The notes beneath the pieces were generated by a model that searched no databases, was not told where the DNA came from, and saw nothing but the letters and a program-made list of their open reading frames with translations. Made by a program: the position numbers and the translations under genes. Of a DNA stretch of 64,000 bases, positions 7,989 through 17,271 are shown one piece after another. This stretch comes from Streptomyces sp. TP-A0356 (GTDB lineage: Bacteria; Actinomycetota; Actinomycetes; Streptomycetales; Streptomycetaceae). Location of the stretch: positions 220,303 through 284,302 of the forward strand of contig NZ_BBZJ01000028.1 in NCBI RefSeq assembly GCF_001417775.1, read 5' to 3'. How positions within the stretch are numbered: the first letter of the stretch is position 1; each line of letters starts with the position of its first letter.

Positions 7989-9206
7989 GTGCCTCGTACC
8001 GTCAGGGACGTCGTCTTCGTCGACGGCGTCCGTACCCCGTTCGGCAAGGCGGGCCCGAAGGGCATCTACCACGAGACCCGTGCCGACGACCTCGTCGTGA
8101 AGGCGATCCGGGAGCTGCTGCGCCGCAACCCGGGTCTGGACCCCAAGAAGATCGACGAGGTCGCCATTGCCGCGACCACCCAGATCGGCGACCAGGGCCT
8201 GACCCTCGGACGTACGGCGGGAATCCTCGCCGGTCTCCCCCAGTCGGTCCCGGGCTACTCGATCGACCGCATGTGCGCGGGCGCGCTGACCGCCGTGACG
8301 ACCACGGCGGGCTCCATCGCGTTCGGCGCGTACGACGCCGTCATCGCCGGTGGTGTCGAGCACATGGGCCGCCACCCGATGGGCGAGGGCGTGGACCCGA
8401 ACCCGCGGTTCGTGAGCGAGAAGCTGGTCGACGAGTCCGCCCTGTTCATGGGCATGACCGCGGAGAACCTGCACGACCGCTACCCGCAGATCACCAAGCT
8501 GCGCGCCGACGAGTACGCCGTGCGCTCGCAGGAGAAGGCCGCCAAGGCCTACGCCAACGGCAAGATCCAGCAGGACCTGGTGCCGATCTCCGTGCGCCGG
8601 ACCAACCCCGAGGGCGGCGAGACCGGCTGGGGCCTGGTCACCGCCGACGAGCCGATGCGCCCGGGCACCACGCTGGAGAACCTGGCCAACCTGAAGACGC
8701 CGTTCCGCGTCCACGGCCGGGTCACCGCCGGCAACGCGGCCGGTCTGAACGACGGCGCCACGGCCTCGATCATCGCGTCCGAGGACTTCGCCCGCGAGCA
8801 CGACCTGCCGGTGAAGATGCGTCTCGTCTCGTACGCCTTCGCGGGCGTCGAGCCGGAGGTCATGGGCTACGGCCCGATCCCGGCGACGGAGAAGGCCCTC
8901 GCCAAGGCGGGTCTGTCCATCTCCGACATCGGCCTGTTCGAGATCAACGAGGCCTTCGCCGTCCAGGTCCTGGCCTTCCTCGACCACTACGGCATCGCGG
9001 ACGACGACGAGCGCGTCAACCAGTACGGCGGCGCCATCGCCTACGGCCACCCGTTGGCCTCCTCGGGTGTCCGTCTGATGACGCAGCTCGCCCGGCAGTT
9101 CGAGGAGCACCCGCAGGTCCGCTACGGCCTGACCACCATGTGCGTCGGCTTCGGCATGGGCGCGACGGTCATCTGGGAGAACCCGCACTTCGAGGGGGAC
9201 AAGTGA
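7989..9206 (+). CDS. fadA: acetyl-CoA C-acyltransferase (thiolase)
   Basis: 405-residue thiolase that cleaves 3-ketoacyl-CoA with CoA in the last step of fatty acid beta-oxidation. The nucleophilic Cys96 lies in SIDRMCAGAL, the general base His354 in GHPLASSG and the second cysteine Cys385 in CVGFGMG. The NEAFA motif (INEAFAVQ) is also present. The GTG start has GGAGGAG upstream at good spacing. The stop overlaps the fadB start (GTGA at 9203-9206), so the two are translationally coupled and probably form the two subunits of a trifunctional-type complex. Nothing looks missing. Confidence 0.95.
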   Translation: MPRTVRDVVFVDGVRTPFGKAGPKGIYHETRADDLVVKAIRELLRRNPGLDPKKIDEVAIAATTQIGDQGLTLGRTAGILAGLPQSVPGYSIDRMCAGALTAVTTTAGSIAFGAYDAVIAGGVEHMGRHPMGEGVDPNPRFVSEKLVDESALFMGMTAENLHDRYPQITKLRADEYAVRSQEKAAKAYANGKIQQDLVPISVRRTNPEGGETGWGLVTADEPMRPGTTLENLANLKTPFRVHGRVTAGNAAGLNDGATASIIASEDFAREHDLPVKMRLVSYAFAGVEPEVMGYGPIPATEKALAKAGLSISDIGLFEINEAFAVQVLAFLDHYGIADDDERVNQYGGAIAYGHPLASSGVRLMTQLARQFEEHPQVRYGLTTMCVGFGMGATVIWENPHFEGDK

Positions 9207-11332
9207 GCACCACCGCTGAGCTGTTGAAGGGTGCGGCCGAGCTGTTCCCGGACGAGGTCGTCACCCAGGCGCACGTACGCCACCTCGACCTGCCGTCGGG
9301 CGCGGGCCGTTTCGCCCTGATCACGCTGGACAACGGCTTCGACCACACCAAGCCGACCACCTTCGGCCCGGCTTCGCTGGCAAACCTCAACACGGCGATC
9401 GACCAGGTCGAGAAGGAGGCCGCGGCCGGCGAGATCGTCGGTGTCGGCATCACCGGCAAGCCCTTCATCTTCGCGGTCGGCGCCGACCTCAAGGGCGTCG
9501 AGCTGCTGAAGAAGCACGAGGAAGCGCTGGCCATCGGCAAGGGCGGCCACGAGGTCTTCAAGCGCCTGGCGTCGCTGGCGGTCCCGACCTTCGCGTACTA
9601 CAACGGCGCGGCGATGGGCGGCGGCGTCGAGGTCGGCCTGCACTGCAGCTACCGCACGGTGTCCGCGGCCCTCCCGGCGTTCTCCCTCCCCGAGGTGTTC
9701 CTGGGCCTGGTCCCGGGCTGGGGCGGCTGCACGCTGCTGCCGAACCTGATCGGCGCCGACAGGGCCGTCTCGGTCATCGTCGAGAACTCCCTCAACCAGA
9801 ACAAGCAGCTCAAGGGCGCCCAGGTCTACGAACTGGGCATCGCCGACGCCCTCTTCGAGGGGGCCGACTTCCTCGAGCAGTCGCTGATCTGGACGGCGTC
9901 CGTCCTCAAGGGCGAGATCGTCGTCGACCGCCCGGTGGTCGACCGCGGCGAGGCCTGGGACCAGGCCGTCGAGCGCGGCCGCTTCATCGCCGACGGCAAG
10001 GTGCACGGCGCGGCTCCGGCCGCCTACCGCGCCCTCGACATCATCGCCGCGGCGAAGAACGGCGACCTGCAGCAGGGCTACGACGCCGAGGACCAGGCCC
10101 TCGCGGACCTGATCATGGGCGGCGAACTGCGCGCGGGCATCTACGCGTTCAACCTCGTCCAGAAGCGCGGCAAGCGCCCCGCGGGTGCCCCGGACAAGAG
10201 CCTGGCGCGCCCGGTGACGAAGGTCGGCGTGGTCGGCGCCGGCCTGATGGCCAGCCAGCTCGCCCTGCTCTTCCTGCGCCGCCTGGAGGTTCCGGTCGTC
10301 CTCACGGACATCGACCAGGAGCGCGTCGACAAGGGTGTGGGCTACGTCCACGCCGAGATCGACAAGCTGCTCGGCAAGGGCCGTATCAACCAGGACAAGG
10401 CCAACCGCCTCAAGGCGCTGGTCACCGGTGTCCTGGACAAGGCCGAGGGCTTCGCGGACGCGGACTTCGTCATCGAGGCCGTGTTCGAGGAGATCGGCGT
10501 CAAGCAGCAGGTGTTCGCCGAGGTCGAGGCGGTCGCCCCGGCGCACGCGATCCTCGCCACCAACACCTCCTCCCTCTCGGTCACCGAGATGGCGTCGAAG
10601 CTGAAGCACCCCGAGCGGGTCGTCGGCTTCCACTTCTTCAACCCGGTCGCGGTGCTGCCGCTGCTCGAGATCGTCCGCGGTGAGAAGACCGACGAGGCGT
10701 CGCTGGCCACGGCGTTCGCCGTCGCCAAGAAGCTGAAGAAGACGGCGGTGCTGGTGAAGGACGCCCCGGCGTTCGTCGTCAACCGCATCCTCACCCGCTT
10801 CATGGGCGAGATCCAGAACGTCATCGACGAGGGCACCCCGGTCGAGGTCGCCGAGAAGGCGATCGAGCCGCTGGGCCTGCCGATGTCCCCGCTGGTGCTC
10901 CTTGAGCTGGTCGGCCCGGCGATCGGCCTGCACGTCTCCGAGACGCTGCACGGCGCCTTCCCGGACCGCTTCAAGGTCTCTGCGAACCTCAAGGCGGTCG
11001 TCGAGGCGGGCAAGCGCGGCTTCTACGTCTACGACAGCGGCAAGCCGGAGCTGGACCCGGAGGTCGCCGCGCTCCTGAGGCAGGGCGACACGGTCCTGAC
11101 CGAGGAGCAGGTTCGCGCCCGCGTCCTGGACGCGGTCGCCCAGGAGATCGGCCTGATGCTCGACGAGGGCGTCGTCGCGGAGGCCCAGGACATCGACCTC
11201 TGCCTGATCACGGGCGCCGGCTGGCCCTTCCACCTGGGCGGCATCACGCCGTACCTGGACCGCGAGGGTGTCTCCGAGCGTGTGAACGGCAAGAAGTTCC
11301 TGGCCCCGGGCGTGGCCGGCGTCCCGGCGTAG
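9203..11332 (+). CDS. fadB: fatty acid oxidation multifunctional protein: enoyl-CoA hydratase / 3-hydroxyacyl-CoA dehydrogenase
   Basis: 709-residue fusion. The N-terminal crotonase domain (about 20-260) has the oxyanion loop (NGAAMGGGVEVGL) and the LPEVFLGLVPGWGG segment with the catalytic Glu position. The NAD-binding 3-hydroxyacyl-CoA dehydrogenase domain starts at about 333 (KVGVVGAGLMASQLA; the usual final Gly-Ile-Ala is Ser-Gln-Leu-Ala here), with the HFFNPV catalytic His motif near 475. Two C-terminal 3HCDH domains complete it. The GTG start lies inside the fadA stop; the same frame runs open further upstream, but that part only shadows fadA. It catalyses hydration and then oxidation of enoyl-CoA to 3-ketoacyl-CoA for FadA. 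Confidence 0.95.
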   Translation: MSTTAELLKGAAELFPDEVVTQAHVRHLDLPSGAGRFALITLDNGFDHTKPTTFGPASLANLNTAIDQVEKEAAAGEIVGVGITGKPFIFAVGADLKGVELLKKHEEALAIGKGGHEVFKRLASLAVPTFAYYNGAAMGGGVEVGLHCSYRTVSAALPAFSLPEVFLGLVPGWGGCTLLPNLIGADRAVSVIVENSLNQNKQLKGAQVYELGIADALFEGADFLEQSLIWTASVLKGEIVVDRPVVDRGEAWDQAVERGRFIADGKVHGAAPAAYRALDIIAAAKNGDLQQGYDAEDQALADLIMGGELRAGIYAFNLVQKRGKRPAGAPDKSLARPVTKVGVVGAGLMASQLALLFLRRLEVPVVLTDIDQERVDKGVGYVHAEIDKLLGKGRINQDKANRLKALVTGVLDKAEGFADADFVIEAVFEEIGVKQQVFAEVEAVAPAHAILATNTSSLSVTEMASKLKHPERVVGFHFFNPVAVLPLLEIVRGEKTDEASLATAFAVAKKLKKTAVLVKDAPAFVVNRILTRFMGEIQNVIDEGTPVEVAEKAIEPLGLPMSPLVLLELVGPAIGLHVSETLHGAFPDRFKVSANLKAVVEAGKRGFYVYDSGKPELDPEVAALLRQGDTVLTEEQVRARVLDAVAQEIGLMLDEGVVAEAQDIDLCLITGAGWPFHLGGITPYLDREGVSERVNGKKFLAPGVAGVPA

Positions 11333-11349
11333 GCCTCGTAGGACCCGAA

Positions 11350-11383
11350 GGTGCCCGGCTCACCCTCCGGTGGGCCGGGCACC
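11350..11383 (+). terminator. strong hairpin terminator after fadB
   Basis: GGTGCCCGGCTCACC (11350-11364) pairs with GGTGGGCCGGGCACC (11369-11383), one G-U pair, 4-nt loop, 17 nt after the fadB stop. Confidence 0.8.
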
Positions 11384-11496
11384 GGCGTGTGCGTGCCGGT
11401 TCAGACCACCGTGACCGGACGCTGGGCGAGCCGAGCCTGACGGCGCCCGGCGCCGTCATCCCGGGGCGGGCCCCGGGCTCGTGCCACCCTTGGTCC

Positions 11497-11898
11497 ATGG
11501 ACCAGGACGCCCCGCCCCTAGTGATCGTCGACGCCGCGAACGTGGTCGGGTCCGTGCCCGACGGGTGGTGGCGGGACCGGCGGGGCGCCACCGAGCGCCT
11601 GCGGGACCGGCTCGTGCGGGTGGCCGAGGAGGGGCTGCCGGGTCATGCGGGCCCGTTGGAGGTGGTCCTCGTGGTCGAGGGCGCGGCACGCGGGGTGGAG
11701 TCCCTGCCCGGCGTACGGGTGGAGGCGGCGCCCGGCAGCGGTGACGACCGCATCGTCGAGCTGGTCGCCGAGGCCGGGGACCGTCCCGTGGTGGTCGTCA
11801 CGGCGGACCGTGAGCTGCGGCGCCGGGTGCGGGAACTGGGCGCCGAGGTCACGGGCCCACGCACCGTACGCGACGACCTGCCGCCGGATCGCGCCTAG
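11497..11898 (+). CDS. small NYN/PIN-like nuclease-fold protein
   Basis: 133 residues. It opens with LVIVDAANVVGSVPDGWW, the first Asp-containing strand and Asn of NYN/PIN-fold proteins. A second acidic site (GSGDDRIVELV) and a third (VVVTADRELRRRVRELGAEV) follow, so the acidic residues of the fold are in place. Members are putative RNases, but some are described only as hypothetical or misnamed as NTP pyrophosphohydrolases. The start is the ATG at 11497; earlier codons give only low-complexity sequence. Its TAG stop is the first base triplet of a MITE-like repeat, so the C-terminus may have been set by that insertion. Confidence 0.75.
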   Translation: MDQDAPPLVIVDAANVVGSVPDGWWRDRRGATERLRDRLVRVAEEGLPGHAGPLEVVLVVEGAARGVESLPGVRVEAAPGSGDDRIVELVAEAGDRPVVVVTADRELRRRVRELGAEVTGPRTVRDDLPPDRA

Positions 11899-12061
11899 TG
11901 CTGTGGCCGGAAAGGTGTGCCGGGAAGCTCGCGGCGTCCGGTGCGGTGCATCGCAAGGCGGAGCGTCGCCCGCGTACTGGATGTACTCGGGCGATGCGAC
12001 AACGCGGCGAGGTGCCGTGCCGGGCGTCGCGAGCCGGTGAACCTTTCCGGTCGCAGCACTA
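11896..12061. mobile_element. 166-bp MITE-like inverted-repeat element
   Basis: The ends are TAGTGCTGTGGCCGGAAAGG and, read on the other strand, TAGTGCTGCGACCGGAAAGG: 18 of 20 positions match. Interior arms also pair imperfectly (CTCGCGGCGTCCGG against CTCGCGACGCCCGG; CGCCCGCGTAC against CGCCCGAGTAC) around a GTACTGGATGTAC centre, so nearly the whole element folds into one hairpin. CTAG flanks both ends, which fits target preference of IS5/IS427- or IS630-like transposases. There is no ORF. I remember near-identical elements scattered between Streptomyces genes, but could not search. It provides the stop codon of the upstream gene. Confidence 0.8.
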
Positions 12062-12126
12062 GGGACCCTTCTGACGGATCTCCGCGGCGTCGCCCCGGGG
12101 ACGGCATTGGCTCCTCCGCGGCCGTG

Positions 12127-13620
12127 TCACCTCGTCGCGCGTGGCTGCTCCTCGCGGCCCACACGGCTGTGCGAGCGTCCGTAGAGGAAGTACACGACGA
12201 AGCCGATGGCCAGCCAGATGGCGAACCGCAGCCAGGTCTCGGCGGGCAGGTTCACCATCAGCCACAACGAGGCGCACACGGACAGGATCGGCACCACCGG
12301 GACGAACGGGGTACGGAAGGCGCGGTGCAGATCGGGGCGGCTCCGGCGCAGGATGACGACACCGATCGCGACGACGATGAAGGCGAAGAGCGTGCCGATG
12401 TTGACCAGTTCGGCGAGTGCGCTGAGGCTGGTGAAGCCCGCGACGACGGCGATGACCACACCGAGCAGGATGGTGGGCCGGTGGGGGGTCCTGAAGCGCG
12501 GGTGGACGCTGGAGAAGAAGCGGGGAAGCAGTCCGTCACGGCTCATCGCGAAGAACACCCGGGTCTGGCCGAGCAGCAGGATCAGGCACACCGTCGTCAG
12601 GCCGATGGCGGCGCCGAAGCTGATCACGCCCGCGTACCAGGGGTGCCCGACGGCCTTGAACGCGTCGGCGAGCGGGGCGTCCACGGACAGGTCCGAGTAC
12701 TTCTCCATGCCCGTCACGACGATCGACACGGCGACGTACAGCGTGGTGCAGATGAAGAGGGAGCCGAGGATGCCGCGCGGCATGTCGCGCTGCGGGTTCC
12801 TGGTCTCCTCGGCCGTGGTCGCCACGATGTCGAACCCGATGAAGGCGAAGAAGACGACGGACGCGGCGGTGAAGATCCCCATCACGCCGTAGTTGGACGG
12901 CGCCCAGCCGGCCATCAGCTGGATGAGCGGGGCCTTGAGACTGCTGCCCGCCTGCACCAGTTGCGCCTTCGGGATGAACGGCTTGTAGTTCTCGCTCCTG
13001 ACGAAGAAGGCACCCGCGATGATCACGATCAGCACCACGGCCACCTTGATGGCGACGACCAGCCGGGTCACCCGGGCCGAGAGCCTCATACCGAGGACGA
13101 GGATGCCGGTGAGCACGAGCACGAGCGCGGCGGCGAGGATGTCGAAGCCGAACCCGTGCGCCCCTTCCCGGCTGCCCAGATAGGCGGGCAGGTGCCAGCC
13201 GGCGGTGTCCAGCAGCGAGCCGACGTACCCGGACCAGCCGACGGCGACCACCGCCGTGCCGAGCGCGAACTCCAGGACCAGGTCCCAGCCGATGATCCAG
13301 GCGGGCAGCTCGCCGAGCGTGGCGTACGCGAACGTGTACGCCGATCCCGCGACCGGGACCGTGGAGGCGAACTCGGCGTAGCAGAGCGCGGCGAGCGCGC
13401 AGACGACGCCGGCGACGACGAAGGAGACGGCGACGGCGGGGCCCGCGTTCTCCTTGGCGACCTTGCCGGTCAGCACGAAGATGCCGGTGCCGATGATGAC
13501 ACCGACGCCGAACACGGTCAGATCCAGGGCGGAGAGGGTCTTCTTGAGCGCGTGCTCCGGTTCCTCGGTGTCCCGGATCGACTGTTCGACGTTCTTCGTC
13601 CGGAAGAGGGTTCTGCTCAC
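12127..13620 (-). CDS. APC-family amino acid permease (CAT-like)
   Basis: 497-residue membrane protein with about 12-14 hydrophobic helices. The first helix motif (LTVFGVGVIIGTGIFVLTG) is the unwound substrate- and ion-binding helix of APC transporters, and YAEFASTVPVAGSAYTFAY is the second signature. The TAEETRNPQRDMPRGI loop (near the middle) is typical of the cationic amino acid transporter group. The start is the GTG at 13620, with GGGAGG upstream. It probably imports an amino acid by proton symport; the substrate is not determined. It is monocistronic, between the MITE and dxs. Confidence 0.9.
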   Translation of the reverse strand: MSRTLFRTKNVEQSIRDTEEPEHALKKTLSALDLTVFGVGVIIGTGIFVLTGKVAKENAGPAVAVSFVVAGVVCALAALCYAEFASTVPVAGSAYTFAYATLGELPAWIIGWDLVLEFALGTAVVAVGWSGYVGSLLDTAGWHLPAYLGSREGAHGFGFDILAAALVLVLTGILVLGMRLSARVTRLVVAIKVAVVLIVIIAGAFFVRSENYKPFIPKAQLVQAGSSLKAPLIQLMAGWAPSNYGVMGIFTAASVVFFAFIGFDIVATTAEETRNPQRDMPRGILGSLFICTTLYVAVSIVVTGMEKYSDLSVDAPLADAFKAVGHPWYAGVISFGAAIGLTTVCLILLLGQTRVFFAMSRDGLLPRFFSSVHPRFRTPHRPTILLGVVIAVVAGFTSLSALAELVNIGTLFAFIVVAIGVVILRRSRPDLHRAFRTPFVPVVPILSVCASLWLMVNLPAETWLRFAIWLAIGFVVYFLYGRSHSRVGREEQPRATR

Positions 13621-13705
13621 GGGCCTGCCTCCCACGCTTGTCGTCCCCGACATGATCGAGAGGGTGCCTAGTCCGTGTGCCCCGGAACGGGTGGATTCAC
13701 GCAGA

Positions 13706-13748
13706 TGGGCCGGTCGCACCACCGTAAAGGACGGGGGCAACCGGCCCA
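13706..13748 (-). terminator. weak hairpin after dxs
   Basis: TGGGCCGGT (13706-13714) pairs perfectly with ACCGGCCCA (13740-13748) across a 25-nt loop, 20 bp beyond the dxs stop. The long loop makes this a moderate candidate. Confidence 0.4.
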
Positions 13749-13767
13749 GGCGGACCATCCGGTCGCA

Positions 13768-15702
13768 TCAGTCGCGTGCGGGCTCCACCGAGTCCACGGC
13801 GTGCGTGGCGCTCGTACGGGCGAACCGGCCGTCGAGCTTGGCGACGAGCCCGGTGACCTGGCGGGCGATGTCCGGCGCGGTCAGCCCGATCTCCGCCAGG
13901 ACCTCCTTGCGGGAGGCGTGGTCGAGGAAGCGGGGCGGGATGCCGAAGTCGCGCAGCGGTACGTCCACGCCCGCGTCGCGCAGGGCCTGGGCGATCGCCG
14001 AACCGACACCGCCGACGCGGGAGTTGTCCTCGACGGTGACGACCACGCGGTGCCGCTCGGCGAGCGGGGCGAGCGCCTCGTCGACCGGCTTGACCCAGCG
14101 CGGGTCGACGACGGTGGTGGAGATGCCCTGCTTGTCGAGGAGCCCGGCGATCTCCAGGCACATGGGCGCGAGCGCGCCCACGGACACCAGCAGCACGTCC
14201 GGTACGGCGGCGTCCGCCTTGCGCAGGACGTCCATGCCGCCGACCGTGCCGACGGCGGGGACGGCAGGTCCGACGACACCCTTGGAGTAGCGCAGCACCG
14301 TCGGCGCGTCGTCGACGTCGACGGCCTCGCGCAGCTGGGCGCGCAGCTGTTCGGCGTCGCGCGGGGCGGCGATCCTCAGGCCCGGCACGACCTGGAGCAT
14401 CGACATGTCCCACATGCCGTTGTGCGAGGCGCCGTCGTCACCGGTGACGCCCGCCCGGTCGAGCACGAAGGTCACCCCGCACCTGTGCAGTGCCACGTCC
14501 ATGAGGACCTGGTCGAAGGCGCGGTTGAGGAAGGTGGCGTACACCGCGAAGACGGGGTGCACTCCGCCGGTGGCGAGGCCGGCCGCGGAGACCGCGCCGT
14601 GCTGCTCGGCGATGCCGACGTCGTAGATGCGGTCCGGGAAGGCGTCGGCGAACTTCTTCAGGCCCACCGGCTGCAGCATCGCCGCGGTGATGGCGACGAC
14701 GTCCTTGCGCTCACGGCCGAGCTTCACCATCTCGTCGCCGAAGACGGAGGTCCAGCTGGCGGCGGCCGCCTTGATGGGCAGTCCGGTGTCGGGGTGGATG
14801 GGACCGATGCCGTGGAAGCGGTCGGCCTCGTCCTGCTCGGCGGGCTTGTAGCCGCGGCCCTTCTCGGTGAGGCAGTGCACGATGACCGGCCCGCCGAACC
14901 GCTTGGCGCGGGACAGCGCGGACTCCAGGGCCTCGATGTTGTGGCCGTCGATCGGACCGACGTACTTCAGGCCCAGGTCCTCGAACATGCCCTGCGGGGC
15001 GATGAAGTCCTTCAGGCCCTTCTTGGCGCCGTGCAGGGTCTCGTAGAGGGGCTTGCCGACGACGGGCGTGCGCTCCAGCAGGTCCTTGCCGCGGGCCAGG
15101 AAGCGCTCGTAGCCGTCCGTGGTGCGCAGGGTGGCCAGATGGTTCGCGAGACCGCCGATCGTGGGGGCGTAGGAGCGCTCGTTGTCGTTGACGACGATGA
15201 CCAGCGGGCGGTCCTTGGCGTCCGCGATGTTGTTGAGCGCCTCCCAGGCCATGCCGCCGGTGAGCGCGCCGTCACCGATGACGGCGACGACGCGGCTGTC
15301 GCGTTCGAGGAGCTGGTTGGCCTTGGCCAGGCCGTCTGCCCAGCCGAGGACCGTGGAGGCGTGCGAGTTCTCGATGATGTCGTGCTCGGACTCGGCGCGC
15401 GAAGGGTAACCGGACAGACCGCCCTTGCTGCGCAGCCCGGAGAAGTCCTGACGGCCGGTGAGCAGCTTGTGGACGTAGGCCTGGTGGCCGGTGTCGAAGA
15501 GAACCTTGTCCCTGGGCGAGTCGAAGACACGGTGCAGGGCGATGGTGAGCTCGACCACACCGAGGTTGGGGCCGAGGTGGCCGCCGGTCTTGGACACGGC
15601 GTCGACGAGGAAGGTCCGGATCTCCTCTGCCAGCTGGTCCAGCTGCTCCAGGCTGAGCCGGTCCAGATCGCGCGGTCCCCTGATGCGGGTCAGCAGCGGC
15701 AC
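13768..15702 (-). CDS. dxs: 1-deoxy-D-xylulose-5-phosphate synthase
   Basis: 644-residue thiamine-diphosphate enzyme that condenses pyruvate with glyceraldehyde 3-phosphate, the first step of the MEP isoprenoid pathway. Seen in order: GGHLGPNLGVVEL (His42), DTGHQAYVHKLLTGR (His73), the ThDP/Mg motif VIGDGALTGGMAWEALNNI, the YVGPIDGHN motif, then the transketolase-like pyrimidine-binding half with YDVGIAEQHG (catalytic Glu) and the C-terminal domain. The GTG at 15702 has AAGGAGG upstream. Streptomyces often carry two dxs genes, so this may be one of two copies. It is not co-transcribed with the xyl operon, which has its own hairpin in the gap. Confidence 0.96.
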   Translation of the reverse strand: MPLLTRIRGPRDLDRLSLEQLDQLAEEIRTFLVDAVSKTGGHLGPNLGVVELTIALHRVFDSPRDKVLFDTGHQAYVHKLLTGRQDFSGLRSKGGLSGYPSRAESEHDIIENSHASTVLGWADGLAKANQLLERDSRVVAVIGDGALTGGMAWEALNNIADAKDRPLVIVVNDNERSYAPTIGGLANHLATLRTTDGYERFLARGKDLLERTPVVGKPLYETLHGAKKGLKDFIAPQGMFEDLGLKYVGPIDGHNIEALESALSRAKRFGGPVIVHCLTEKGRGYKPAEQDEADRFHGIGPIHPDTGLPIKAAAASWTSVFGDEMVKLGRERKDVVAITAAMLQPVGLKKFADAFPDRIYDVGIAEQHGAVSAAGLATGGVHPVFAVYATFLNRAFDQVLMDVALHRCGVTFVLDRAGVTGDDGASHNGMWDMSMLQVVPGLRIAAPRDAEQLRAQLREAVDVDDAPTVLRYSKGVVGPAVPAVGTVGGMDVLRKADAAVPDVLLVSVGALAPMCLEIAGLLDKQGISTTVVDPRWVKPVDEALAPLAERHRVVVTVEDNSRVGGVGSAIAQALRDAGVDVPLRDFGIPPRFLDHASRKEVLAEIGLTAPDIARQVTGLVAKLDGRFARTSATHAVDSVEPARD

Positions 15703-15820
15703 CCGTGCCTCCTTGCAGTAGAGCTGTGTCGAGCTTGCCGGGCCCGTCGAGTCTAATGTTCCGTCTGTGCGGATCATGGACGGCCCTCGTCTTCGGCACG
15801 AGACTCTCGGCCGCACACGA

Positions 15821-15854
15821 CTGTGCCCGGCACCGCCATTGGTACCGGGCACAG
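15821..15854 (-). terminator. hairpin terminator of the xyl operon
   Basis: CTGTGCCCGG (15821-15830) pairs with CCGGGCACAG (15845-15854), 125 nt downstream of the xylH stop and upstream of dxs. Confidence 0.6.
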
Positions 15855-15894
15855 GTCAGGGGGTCGGGCCTGCCCCGTCAGGGGCTCGGCCCGT

Positions 15895-15968
15895 CAGGAG
15901 CGCGAGGAACTGCGCGAGCAGCCACGGACGACCGCGGCCGACGAACTCCGCACCCCCACGGCGCTCCC
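15895..15968. repeat. dispersed Streptomyces intergenic repeat (remnant)
   Basis: The stretch around GCGCGAGGAACTGCGCGAGC (15900-15919) and the following C/A-rich tail ending in CACCCCCACGGCGCTCCC resembles a repeat I remember from many Streptomyces intergenic regions (core GCGCGGGGAACTGCGCGA). Only the one copy is seen in this window, so the call rests on memory. Confidence 0.4.
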
Positions 15969-15978
15969 GGCGGAGCGC

Positions 15979-17271
15979 TTACGCGCGACCCGCCGTCTTC
16001 TGCGTCTTGCGCGTCACCGCGTCGATGACGACCGTGGCGAGCAGCACACCACCGGTGATCATGTACTGAACCGGCGAGGCGATGCCCTCCAGGGCGAGCC
16101 CGTACTGGATCGACACGATCACCAGCACACCGAGCAGCGCGTTCCACGTACGGCCGCGCCCACCGAACAGCGACGTACCACCGATCACCGCCGCCGCGAT
16201 CGCGTTCATCAGCAGGTCACCGGCACCGGCACCCTGGTTGGCGGAGGCGATCTTCGAGGCGATGAACAGACCGCCGATCGCGGCGAACGTGCCGGAGATC
16301 GCGAAGACCGAGATCCGGACCATGTCCACGTTGATACCGGCACGCCGGGACGCCTCGACGCTGCCACCGAGGGCGAAGATCTTCCGGCCGTACGCCGTGC
16401 GGCGCAGCACGAAGTCGGTGACCAGCAGCACGCCGATGAAGATCACCACGGCCAGCGGCAGACCCTTGTACTGGTTGTAGACGGCCGCGACGACCAAGGT
16501 GAGGATCGCCAGCAGCACGGTGCGCAGGATGGTCTCGCTCAGTGGCCGGGACGGCACACCGGCGGCCTCGCGCCGCTTGTTGCCGAAGTAGGCGCTGAGG
16601 AAGTACAGCACCGTCACCGCGACGGCGAGCCCGTAGGCGGCGGCCACGTCGGAGAAGTAGTAGCTGGTCAGCTTGGCCACGAGGCCGTCGCTGTTCAGGT
16701 TGATCGTGCCGTTGTCGCCCAGGATCTTGAGCATGAAGCCGTTCCAGAACAGCAGACCGGCCAGGGTGACCGCGAACGCCGGCACACCGATCTTCGCGAA
16801 GAAGAAGCCATGGATCGCGCCCGCGACCGTACCCGTGAGGATGGCGAGCACGAAGGCCAGCCACTCGCTCATACCGTTGGTGACGTTCAGGACGGCGAAG
16901 GTGGCGCCCGCGACACCGGAGACCGAACCCACCGACAGGTCGATCTCACCGAGCAGCAGCACGAAGACGATACCGACGGCGATCATGCCCGTGCCGACCA
17001 TGGCGACGGAGATGTCGGAGAGGTTGCCCGCCGTGAGGAAGTTGGAGTTCAGGCTCTGGAAGATGATCCAGATCACGGCCAGACCGATGACGACCGGGAG
17101 GGAGCCCAGGTCGCCGGCCTTCATCTTGCGCTTGAACTCCGTGATGTAGCCGGCGAAGCCCTGTTCGCGCACCAGCAGCCGGGGGTCGACGGCGGTGACC
17201 GCCTGGGAGGCCGCTTCGGGGTTCTCCACGACGTGGTCCTCGGGAGGCGTGGAGGTCTTGTCGATGCTCAC
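15979..17271 (-). CDS. xylH: xylose-type ABC transporter permease
   Basis: 430-residue membrane permease of the BPD_transp_2 (ribose/xylose) class. After a ~60-residue cytoplasmic N-terminus come about ten hydrophobic helices; the LLLGEIDLSVGSVSGVAG motif is the family signature, and the cytoplasmic coupling loop includes GRKIFALGGSVEASRRAGI. The GTG start overlaps the xylG stop (17268-17271). XylH forms the membrane channel for a pentose or related sugar, powered by XylG and fed by XylF. Substrate assignment to xylose is by similarity and gene order with S. coelicolor as remembered. Confidence 0.9.
   Translation of the reverse strand: MSIDKTSTPPEDHVVENPEAASQAVTAVDPRLLVREQGFAGYITEFKRKMKAGDLGSLPVVIGLAVIWIIFQSLNSNFLTAGNLSDISVAMVGTGMIAVGIVFVLLLGEIDLSVGSVSGVAGATFAVLNVTNGMSEWLAFVLAILTGTVAGAIHGFFFAKIGVPAFAVTLAGLLFWNGFMLKILGDNGTINLNSDGLVAKLTSYYFSDVAAAYGLAVAVTVLYFLSAYFGNKRREAAGVPSRPLSETILRTVLLAILTLVVAAVYNQYKGLPLAVVIFIGVLLVTDFVLRRTAYGRKIFALGGSVEASRRAGINVDMVRISVFAISGTFAAIGGLFIASKIASANQGAGAGDLLMNAIAAAVIGGTSLFGGRGRTWNALLGVLVIVSIQYGLALEGIASPVQYMITGGVLLATVVIDAVTRKTQKTAGRA

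Noticed and set aside
7958..11332. An 1124-codon frame suggesting a thiolase-hydratase fusion
   Set aside because: The first ~415 codons are an out-of-frame reading of fadA. The real fadB starts at the GTG at 9203 overlapping the fadA stop.
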